NCBI GenBank assembly: GCA_900547435.1
Contig: URGO01000071.1
Coordinates: 1-15,014 of the forward strand
DNA from: an uncultured Parabacteroides sp.
GTDB taxonomy: Bacteria > Bacteroidota > Bacteroidia > Bacteroidales > Tannerellaceae
Reading direction: 5' to 3'
DNA: 15,014 nt
Of the stretch, positions 6,898-12,485 are shown one piece after another. The notes below the pieces were generated by a model, which was not told the origin of the DNA, ran no database searches, and was given only the letters and a program-made list of their open reading frames with translations. Within the stretch, counting starts at the first letter, position 1, and each line of letters starts with the position of its first letter. The position numbers and the translations under genes were made by a program.

Positions 6898-6974
6898 ATA
6901 AAAACGTAAATTTTTTCATAGTTAAGGTTTTGGTTTTTGGCAAGGGTGGCTGTGAAGTTACCCTTGCTTATTTT
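6898..6974 (+). ncRNA. Candidate small RNA, about 75 nt
   Basis: A promoter of good quality just upstream and an intrinsic terminator at 6940-6973 bracket a stretch that contains no ATG-initiated ORF. The body is U-rich (GGTTTTGGTTTTT before the hairpin). The next gene starts at 7079 and has its own -7 box after the terminator, so this is unlikely to be only that gene's leader, though an attenuator is possible. It is divergent from miaB. I recognise no RNA family. Confidence 0.5.
6940..6974 (+). terminator. Intrinsic terminator of the orphan transcript
   Basis: GCAAGGGT (6940-6947) pairs perfectly with ACCCTTGC (6960-6967). The stem extends by two G-T pairs and one C-G pair to a 6-base loop (6951-6956). 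TTATTTTTT follows. Confidence 0.85.
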
Positions 6975-7047
6975 TTCATCTTTCCCTTGTTTTATTACAA
7001 ATTCCGAATAAATCGCCTCACTTTATAGACCGTTCAAAATTTATTAG

Positions 7048-7055
7048 TAAATTTG
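7048..7055 (+). promoter_or_regulatory. Candidate -7 box for the small membrane protein gene
   Basis: TAAATTTG fits TAnnTTTG and lies 23 bases before the ATG at 7079, predicting a short leader of about 17 bases. Only TTTA at 7022-7025 occupies the -33 position. Confidence 0.5.
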
Positions 7056-7078
7056 GAGTGCAAATTTAAGGAAAAGTT

Positions 7079-7462
7079 ATGGATAATGGCGAATTCATTT
7101 ATATTATCATCATTGTAGCTGTAGTCCTGAAAGGGATAATTGATGTTGTCTGGAAGCGGACGGCCAAAGAAGCCGAGGTGCTTCCTCCATTCGATTCCCG
7201 CCAAAAGCCTCAGCCTATGGCAAAGCAAGCTCCTCCGAAAAAGAATAAGGAGAAGAAGTCCGCACCTGCCGGGCAAGCTCCGGTTTTTACGGAAACTATT
7301 CCGGACACGCAACCGGTAACGGAAATCAATGCTCCCGGAATCAAGGAGATAAAGACTCCGTCCGAAGAGCCGGAATGTCCTCCGCTTGTCCAGTTACAAG
7401 ACGCGGACGATTTGAAAAGGGCGGTTATTTACTCGGAAATTCTGAATAGGAAATATACGTAA
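7079..7462 (+). CDS. Small membrane-anchored protein of unknown function
   Basis: This is a 127-residue protein that I do not recognise by function. Residues 6-22 (FIYIIIIVAVVLKGIID) form one transmembrane segment very near the N-terminus, with KR just after it. The remaining roughly 100 residues are therefore probably cytoplasmic. Residues 37-105 are rich in Pro, Lys, Glu and Thr (RQKPQPMAKQAPPKKNKEKK) and look disordered. The last 20 residues (DADDLKRAVIYSEILNRKY) are predicted helical and resemble the conserved tail of small Bacteroidales hypothetical proteins. This suggests a tethered arm that presents a short binding helix. It has its own -7 box and is separated from the next gene by an octamer repeat, so it is probably monocistronic. 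Confidence 0.75.
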   Translation: MDNGEFIYIIIIVAVVLKGIIDVVWKRTAKEAEVLPPFDSRQKPQPMAKQAPPKKNKEKKSAPAGQAPVFTETIPDTQPVTEINAPGIKEIKTPSEEPECPPLVQLQDADDLKRAVIYSEILNRKYT

Positions 7463-7481
7463 ATAAGTTTACTGCTTTTTA

Positions 7482-7513
7482 CGTTTTCGAGTTTTTGAGT
7501 TTATAAGTTTTTA
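7482..7513 (+). repeat. AGTTTNTR octamer array, second copy
   Basis: Four 8-base units follow without gaps: CGTTTTCG, AGTTTTTG, AGTTTATA, AGTTTTTA. The 24 bases from 7490 to 7513 are identical to 4041-4064 upstream of the J-protein gene. Here there is no inverted partner arm. The array lies between the small membrane protein gene and the promoter of the CoA-transferase. Confidence 0.75.
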
Positions 7514-7532
7514 TGCTCCGAATACTTTTTTG

Positions 7533-7540
7533 TATGTTTG
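7533..7540 (+). promoter_or_regulatory. Candidate -7 box for the CoA-transferase gene
   Basis: TATGTTTG fits TAnnTTTG, 38 bases before the ATG at 7579. The -33 position is only a T-run that forms the edge of the octamer array, so the repeat may supply part of the promoter. Confidence 0.55.
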
Positions 7541-7578
7541 CAACAAAATAGCAAGTATTTACCTAAAAATAAAATATC

Positions 7579-9075
7579 ATGGCATTAAAATTCATTACAG
7601 CAGAAGAAGCTGCTGCTTACGTACACCACGATGACAATGTCGGGTTTAGCGGATTTACGCCAGCAGGATGCCCGAAAGTAGTCCCTGGCGCCATCGCAAG
7701 AAAAGCGGAAGAAGAACACGCTAAAGGAAATCCGTTCCAGATAGGAATGTTTACAGGCGCATCAACAGGAGATAAGTTGGACGGGGAACTGGCCCGCGCA
7801 AACGCTATCAAATTCCGCACACCTTATCAATCCAATAAAGACTTGCGTGCAGCCCTCAACGCACACCAAGCCCAGTATTTCGACATGCATTTGTCTGAAT
7901 TGGCACAAGATCTGCGTTATGGATTCTTAGGAAAAGTAGATGTAGCTATCGTCGAAGCTGCCGATGTTACCGAAGATGGCGAGATTGTCCCGACTTGCGG
8001 TGTAGGTATTCTGCCTACCATTTGCCGTATGGCCGACCGCATCATCATCGAATTGAACGACCAGCACCCGAAAGAAATCCGGGGAATGCACGACCTTTAT
8101 GAACCTGCCGACCCGCCTTACCGTCGTGAGATTCCGGTATTTCATCCGTCAGACCGTATCGGACTCCCGTATGTAAAGGTAGATCCGTCAAAGATTGTAG
8201 GCGTCGTAAAAACTAGCGAACCGAACGAGGGAAAGCCTTTTGCCCCACTGGATGACGTTACATTGGCTATCGGAAAGAATGTATCCGATTTTCTGGTAAG
8301 TGAAATCAAAGCAGGCCGCTTGCCGAAAGAATTTGTCCCGGTTCAGAGCGGTGTAGGAAATGTAGCCAATGCCGTATTGGCAAGTATGGGTGAGAATGAA
8401 GCCATCCCGGCATTCAACGTATATACGGAAGTAATCCAGGATGCCGTTATCAAGTTGATGAAAGAAGGACGCGTGAAGTTTGCCAGCGGTTGTTCGCTCT
8501 CCGTAAGCAATGAGGTCATCAGTGACATCTATAATAATTTGGATTTCTTCAAAGATAAGATTCTTCTCCGTCCTCAAGAAATATCCAACAATCCGGAAGT
8601 GGCCCGTCGTCTGGGACTGATTGCCATGAATACCGCTTTAGAGGCAGACATCTTCGGCAATGTCAACTCAACCCATGTATTAGGCACGAAGATGATGAAC
8701 GGAATCGGAGGTTCGGGCGACTTTACCCGCGCAGCTATGCTCTCTATCTTCACTACGCCTTCTACGGCTAAAGGAGGAAAGATCAGTTCCTTTGTTCCGA
8801 TGGTTTCCCACTTGGATCATAGCGAACATTCCGTTAAGATTATGATTTCAGAATATGGCGTGGCAGACCTTCGCGGGCTCTCTCCTATCCAACGTGCACA
8901 TTGCATCATCGATAATTGCGTTCATCCGGATTATCGTCCGTTATTGAACGAGTATTTGGAAATGGGCATTAAGGGACACACTCCACAAAACCTGAAATGT
9001 TGCTTCGCTTTCCACGAGGAATTTGCGGCAAGCGGAGATATGCACAACGTAAAGTGGGAGAACTATAACCGATAA
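7579..9075 (+). CDS. Acetyl-CoA hydrolase/transferase family, succinate CoA-transferase type
   Basis: This is a 498-residue class I CoA-transferase, the usual length for the Cat1/AarC/Scpc group. These enzymes move CoA between succinate and acetyl- or propionyl-CoA via a glutamyl-CoA thioester. In Bacteroidales they fit the succinate-propionate branch of fermentation, in the cytoplasm. Visible signatures are the N-terminal GFSGFTPAGCPKVVP (residues 22-36), QSGVGNVANAVLASM (256-270), the catalytic Glu284 in VYTEVIQD, and the C-terminal NGIGGSGDF with the SEYGVADLRGLSP segment. All expected catalytic features are present. The exact acyl preference (acetyl versus propionyl) cannot be read from the sequence. 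The start is the only sensible ATG, preceded by an A-rich leader. It appears monocistronic, with its own -7 box and a strong terminator downstream. Confidence 0.93.
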   Translation: MALKFITAEEAAAYVHHDDNVGFSGFTPAGCPKVVPGAIARKAEEEHAKGNPFQIGMFTGASTGDKLDGELARANAIKFRTPYQSNKDLRAALNAHQAQYFDMHLSELAQDLRYGFLGKVDVAIVEAADVTEDGEIVPTCGVGILPTICRMADRIIIELNDQHPKEIRGMHDLYEPADPPYRREIPVFHPSDRIGLPYVKVDPSKIVGVVKTSEPNEGKPFAPLDDVTLAIGKNVSDFLVSEIKAGRLPKEFVPVQSGVGNVANAVLASMGENEAIPAFNVYTEVIQDAVIKLMKEGRVKFASGCSLSVSNEVISDIYNNLDFFKDKILLRPQEISNNPEVARRLGLIAMNTALEADIFGNVNSTHVLGTKMMNGIGGSGDFTRAAMLSIFTTPSTAKGGKISSFVPMVSHLDHSEHSVKIMISEYGVADLRGLSPIQRAHCIIDNCVHPDYRPLLNEYLEMGIKGHTPQNLKCCFAFHEEFAASGDMHNVKWENYNR

Positions 9076-9114
9076 GGTCCAAGGAATATACCTATATATC
9101 ATAGGAAGCTAAGA

Positions 9115-9156
9115 AAAATCCCGTACGCAAACTTTAATTCATGCGTACGGGATTTT
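9115..9156. terminator. Perfect bidirectional terminator
   Basis: AAAATCCCGTACGCA (9115-9129) and TGCGTACGGGATTTT (9142-9156) pair over 15 bp without mismatch around a 12-base loop. A-rich and T-rich flanks suit both directions: the CoA-transferase gene on plus and the TPR gene on minus. Confidence 0.9.
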
Positions 9157-9172
9157 CATTGTTTATAGCCTT

Positions 9173-10003
9173 TTACTCACACATCTTCATCAACTCATCC
9201 ACAATTTGCGGATCATATCCCATCTCTTTGGCCTTCTGCAAATCCTCGTAGGCCGATTCTTTTTCATATTGAGCTATTTTCACTTTGGCCCGTAAGACAT
9301 AGAGCGAGGCGGAAGGTTTACTTTCAACAAACACTTTATTGATATCCGCCATTGCCCGGGCATTCTTACCCATCAGGAAATACAAGTCAGCCCTCCCTTC
9401 GTACAAAATCCAATCACGTGGCATTTCACTAATCAGATAATTGTAAATCCGCTCGCTTTCCGTATAATTTCCCCGCAACTTCTCCATCACCGCATAGCCC
9501 AAACGCGCACGTACAGACTTTTCGTTAACCTGAAGAATCTTGTCAAAATCTGCCTCGGCGGCCGCAAATTTCTTTTGAGACAAATAAAGTAATCCACGGC
9601 AATAAAGTGCCTCTTGATGCTCCGGATCCACAATCAGCAACGCATTATAATCATTAATCGCTTTATCGGTCTCACCCAATTCCGAATACAGCGAAGCCCG
9701 ATTCTCCAAAATCGTAACACTTTTCGGATGCCGGCTCAAAGCCGCCGTATAAGAAAGCAAAGCCTCCTGTTTTTTCCCTTGCCTGCGCTGGATAGTTCCC
9801 AAATTACACAACAACGCAAAATTAGCGGGATTCCCGGGTTCCTCACGCATGGCATTCTTTAAAGCCTCTTCCGCCGAGACCCAATCCTGCTTATCCACCA
9901 AGTCGCAACTCTTCTCAATCCATTCCTCATACGTTTGCGCCGAAAGAGGCAAATCCTCCACACACATTAAAAGTAGGACCAGAAATAGAAATCTTTTAAA
10001 CAT
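9173..10003 (-). CDS. Secreted TPR-repeat protein
   Basis: This is a 276-residue protein with an N-terminal signal sequence (MFKRFLFLVLLLMCVEDLPLSAQ, probable cleavage after SAQ), so it should work in the periplasm or envelope. The rest is a chain of tetratricopeptide repeats, about seven, with typical positions such as NLGTIQRRQGKKQEALLSYTAALSRHP, NRASLYSELGETDKAINDYNALLIVDP and CRGLLYLSQKKFAAAEADFDKIL. TPR arrays serve as protein-binding scaffolds; no catalytic domain is attached and the partner is unknown. I chose the ATG ending at 10003 rather than the one at 10021, because the six extra codons come from an octamer repeat unit and the signal peptide starts cleanly at MFKRF. It is divergent from the MscS gene. 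Confidence 0.88.
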   Translation of the reverse strand: MFKRFLFLVLLLMCVEDLPLSAQTYEEWIEKSCDLVDKQDWVSAEEALKNAMREEPGNPANFALLCNLGTIQRRQGKKQEALLSYTAALSRHPKSVTILENRASLYSELGETDKAINDYNALLIVDPEHQEALYCRGLLYLSQKKFAAAEADFDKILQVNEKSVRARLGYAVMEKLRGNYTESERIYNYLISEMPRDWILYEGRADLYFLMGKNARAMADINKVFVESKPSASLYVLRAKVKIAQYEKESAYEDLQKAKEMGYDPQIVDELMKMCE

Positions 10004-10042
10004 AAGAACTAAAAAACTCATAAACGGATAAACTTACGAACT
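9995..10042 (-). repeat. Octamer array overlapping the TPR gene start
   Basis: Read on the minus strand from 10042, six 8-base units follow: AGTTCGTA, AGTTTATC, CGTTTATG, AGTTTTTT, AGTTCTTA, TGTTTAAA. It is the same family as the arrays at 4036 and 7482, but more diverged. The array runs into the chosen start codon (10003-10001), so the repeat supplies the ribosome-binding region and the first codons. Confidence 0.6.
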
Positions 10043-10071
10043 CAAATATTGTTGTTTATATATAGCGTATG

Positions 10072-10079
10072 CAAAGCTA
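10072..10079 (-). promoter_or_regulatory. Candidate -7 box for the TPR gene
   Basis: On the minus strand this reads TAGCTTTG, matching TAnnTTTG, 68 bases before the start at 10003. No clear -33 TTG is present. It is the mirror image of the box at 10120. Confidence 0.4.
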
Positions 10080-10119
10080 AATATTTATTTCGGCTTTTCC
10101 CGGAATTATAAATTCTTTA

Positions 10120-10127
10120 TAGCTTTG
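10120..10127 (+). promoter_or_regulatory. Candidate -7 box for the MscS gene
   Basis: TAGCTTTG fits TAnnTTTG, 39 bases before the ATG at 10167. A TTTT tract at 10095-10098 is 21 bases upstream, a weak -33. The box is the inverted copy of the one at 10072-10079. Confidence 0.5.
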
Positions 10128-10166
10128 CCAACAATCTTAAGAAATAACTAAATTAAAAAAGACAAC

Positions 10167-11015
10167 ATGATGTTATTAGCGAGCACTTCGGGAGCAAACT
10201 CCCAGATTGCCCATTGGATAGACCTGCTGATCGAGCAAGGTACTCATTTGGGCTGGACTTTAATCAAAGCATTTTTAGTATTTATCATCGGTCGATTGCT
10301 CATCAGCCTGATTAATAAATTGGTAGGAAAACTCTTATTGAAACGCAATATCGACCCATCGGTCAAAAGTTTCATTGGGAGTCTGGTCCATGTCGTCCTG
10401 ATGATTCTATTGATTGTTTCGGTTGTAGGTGTGTTGGGCGTACAGACCTCTTCGTTCGCGGCTTTGCTGGCTTCAGCCGGTGTTGCCGTAGGTATGGCCT
10501 TGAGCGGAAATCTGTCTAACTTTGCCGGAGGATTGATTATCTTGGTATTCAAGCCCTATAAGGTAGGCGATTTCATCGAAGCACAAAACGTTTCCGGAAC
10601 CGTACAAGAGATTCAGATTTTCCATACCGTATTAGTAACAACTGACAATAAAGTCATTTACATTCCGAATGGTTCTCTAAGTAGTGGCGTAGTAATTAAT
10701 TATAGCTATCAGACCGTCCGTCGTATAGAATGGACCTTCGGTGTGGAGTACGGAAGCGACTTCTCGCACGTCAAGCACGTATTGGATGACATCATCGCCC
10801 AAGACGAACGCATTCTGAACGAACCTGCCGAACCCTTTGTGGCTATGAGCCAACTGGCCGATAGTAGCGTTAATTTCGTGGTAAGGGTTTGGGTTAAGAG
10901 CGCAGACTATTGGAACGTATATTACGACCTGAACCGAATTGTCTATGAACGCTTCAACGCCGAAGGCATCGGGTTCCCATTCCCGCAACTTACCGTTCAT
11001 CAGGCCAAAGACTAA
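10167..11015 (+). CDS. mscS: Small-conductance mechanosensitive channel, MscS family
   Basis: This 282-residue inner-membrane protein matches the E. coli MscS length (286). It opens on membrane tension to release solutes during hypo-osmotic shock. Three transmembrane segments are visible: about 30-50 (LIKAFLVFIIGRLLISLI), 70-91 (IGSLVHVVLMILLIVSVVGVL) and the pore helix 96-127. The pore helix has the Ala/Gly-rich pattern ASAGVAVGMALSGNLSNFAGG. The PYKVGDFI motif follows (130-137), then the beta domain and the alpha/beta C-terminal domain (DNKVIYIPNGSLSSGVVINYS, FPQLTVH). ATG codons occur at both 10167 and 10170; I keep the first, but cannot decide between them. It is divergent from the TPR gene and ends at a terminator. 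The symbol is by family; the species may have paralogues. Confidence 0.93.
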   Translation: MMLLASTSGANSQIAHWIDLLIEQGTHLGWTLIKAFLVFIIGRLLISLINKLVGKLLLKRNIDPSVKSFIGSLVHVVLMILLIVSVVGVLGVQTSSFAALLASAGVAVGMALSGNLSNFAGGLIILVFKPYKVGDFIEAQNVSGTVQEIQIFHTVLVTTDNKVIYIPNGSLSSGVVINYSYQTVRRIEWTFGVEYGSDFSHVKHVLDDIIAQDERILNEPAEPFVAMSQLADSSVNFVVRVWVKSADYWNVYYDLNRIVYERFNAEGIGFPFPQLTVHQAKD

Positions 11016-11046
11016 AGGGCATTATGTTGGCCCGCAAGCCCTTTTT
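11014..11046 (+). terminator. Terminator of the MscS gene
   Basis: AAAGGGC (11014-11020), overlapping the stop region, pairs with GCCCTTT (11038-11044). A run of five T follows, 11042-11046. The 17-base loop contains a further GGCCC and could refold with GGGC. Confidence 0.65.
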
Positions 11047-11110
11047 GTTCAGAAACCCAACGGTTTAGTTAGAATTCCGGAAAATAGAATAAAAATTGCA
11101 AGGATTTATC

Positions 11111-11118
11111 TATCTTTG
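11111..11118 (+). promoter_or_regulatory. Candidate -7 box of a second orphan transcript
   Basis: TATCTTTG fits TAnnTTTG. A TTG at 11096 is only 12 bases upstream, so the -33 element is not convincing. Confidence 0.4.
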
Positions 11119-11123
11119 TGAAC

Positions 11124-11246
11124 CGAAAAGAATGCAAAAAGACTGAAATAGAACAAGAACTTTTTGTTACTCTATTATTAATACTACTAACTAACAAAGA
11201 AAGAAAGGGGGTACACAATCGAATGTACCCCCTTTTCTATTTTTTT
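11124..11246 (+). ncRNA. Candidate small RNA, about 120 nt
   Basis: Between the -7 box at 11111 and the terminator at 11204 there is no good ORF. The only ATG-led frame (11132) stops after four codons, and the long GTG-led frame at 11118 is antisense to the OmpA gene beyond the terminator. The body is A/U-rich and ends in a G/C-rich hairpin with a U-tail. It is convergent to, and shares its terminator with, the OmpA-type gene. I recognise no family. Confidence 0.35.
11204..11246. terminator. Bidirectional terminator, OmpA-type gene and orphan transcript
   Basis: AAAGGGGGTACA (11204-11215) pairs perfectly with TGTACCCCCTTT (11224-11235) over 12 bp, loop of 8 bases. The plus strand continues TCTATTTTTTT. 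On the minus strand TTTCTTTCTTTG follows. The OmpA-type gene stops at 11256-11258. Confidence 0.9.
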
Positions 11247-11255
11247 AATCGCCGA

Positions 11256-12467
11256 TTATTCCACCACCTGCCGCGGAATACTGTTCCAATACTCCATGTT
11301 GGTAATCAGTTCGACGGTAATCTTGCGGTCTCCGCGCCGTACCTCATCCGAAGCAGAAGCCGGGGCGATGGCTATCTTCTTCCCGATACCGCGCCATTTC
11401 ATCATCTCTTTGGGCACTCCTCTTTCCTCCAGCGCCTTGACCACTTCGCCCGCCCGGGCTTCCGAAAGGGCATAATTGAAAGTCTCGGCTCCGCGGGCAT
11501 CCGTTTGTCCGGTAATCAGATAACGGCGGGAAGTGTCGCGTTTGAAGGTCTCGGCAATCTTATCCAATACTTCCGTTGAGGCTTCCGTAATGGCATAGCT
11601 ATCGAAATCAAAGTAAATCTGGTCGAACAATTCGCCCAAGCTCTTGGTGATTACCGTTTCGACCGGCTTCTCTACGATGACTTCCTTTTCCACTACCTTC
11701 TCGACAATCTTCTCGACCGGCTTTTCTACGTAGCGAATGACCGGTTTCGGTTTCTTCGACTTTCCTCCGATGCGCCAAATCAAGCGTGCCGATCCTTGCA
11801 GGGAGTTGGCCACGTTCTTGTGCGGCATCAGGAGATAGTCGGCTTGAAGGCCGATACCGATTCGGTCGCTCAACCAGAAGTTAATGCCTCCGCCCAATGC
11901 AATCGGGGCAAGATGCTTTTGGTCGCGTCCCTCTTTATTGCCATAATTGCTCAGTACCCATTGCATTTCGTCCGGTGCCAAGCCTTCGCTTCCGTTATAC
12001 AGGATTTGGAAGTCCTTATACATATAATTAACACCGGCACGCAAGTACGGGTCTACATAGCGCGACTTGAAATATTCGCCCAAGCGCCATTGCAAACCGA
12101 CGCCGGCCATCGCCATGAATTTGTTCTTCCCATCTATGCTTTGGTTGGTCAGACCGAAGTTTCCTTGCAAATCCAAATAGAAATGCTTGTTCAACTCGCG
12201 GGCTGCATAGATGCCTCCGCCCCAAACGGCATGGTTCAGGTCAAGGTCGAACGCATAACCGTTATCCGTTTGCGAGAAATTACTGAATCCAACGCGGCTG
12301 AACTGAAATACCGTTCCGCCCAAGCCGATTTCCCATGCTTTCTTTTCTTTTTCCACGACCAGTGTGTCGGTCTCTACGGTAAGTGAATCGCTTACCGCCT
12401 GTTGTGCTCCGATGGGCAGGGAGCAAAGCAGGATGGTGGATATTGTGATATATGATTTAATGTTCAT
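11256..12467 (-). CDS. OmpA-family outer membrane protein, barrel plus peptidoglycan-binding domain
   Basis: This 403-residue protein has a signal peptide (MNIKSYITISTILLCSLPIGAQ, cleavage near 22). Residues about 44-235 have alternating hydrophobic/aromatic strands typical of an eight-stranded outer-membrane barrel (WEIGLGGTVFQF, FYLDLQGNFGLTN, GVGLQWRLG, IGIGLQADYLLMP). A charged VEK-repeat linker (about 240-272, with PVEKIVEKVVEKEVIVEK) spans the periplasm. The OmpA C-terminal domain covers 283-388. Its peptidoglycan-binding pair is D323 (TGQTDARG) and R338 (LSEARAGEVV), 15 residues apart as in the family. Its role is to anchor the outer membrane to the wall. P. gingivalis Pgm6/7-like proteins have the same plan. 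It lies 18 bases downstream of the collagen-like lipoprotein gene on the same strand, so the two are probably one operon. Confidence 0.92.
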   Translation of the reverse strand: MNIKSYITISTILLCSLPIGAQQAVSDSLTVETDTLVVEKEKKAWEIGLGGTVFQFSRVGFSNFSQTDNGYAFDLDLNHAVWGGGIYAARELNKHFYLDLQGNFGLTNQSIDGKNKFMAMAGVGLQWRLGEYFKSRYVDPYLRAGVNYMYKDFQILYNGSEGLAPDEMQWVLSNYGNKEGRDQKHLAPIALGGGINFWLSDRIGIGLQADYLLMPHKNVANSLQGSARLIWRIGGKSKKPKPVIRYVEKPVEKIVEKVVEKEVIVEKPVETVITKSLGELFDQIYFDFDSYAITEASTEVLDKIAETFKRDTSRRYLITGQTDARGAETFNYALSEARAGEVVKALEERGVPKEMMKWRGIGKKIAIAPASASDEVRRGDRKITVELITNMEYWNSIPRQVVE

Positions 12468-12485
12468 GATTGTGGGATTAATGGT

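Noticed and set aside
10004..10021. Upstream start of the TPR protein at 10021
   Set aside because: Those six codons lie inside the octamer array, and the signal peptide begins at the next ATG.
11118..11579. 153-codon GTG-initiated plus-strand ORF
   Set aside because: It runs through a strong terminator and then antisense to the OmpA gene; it has no family features.
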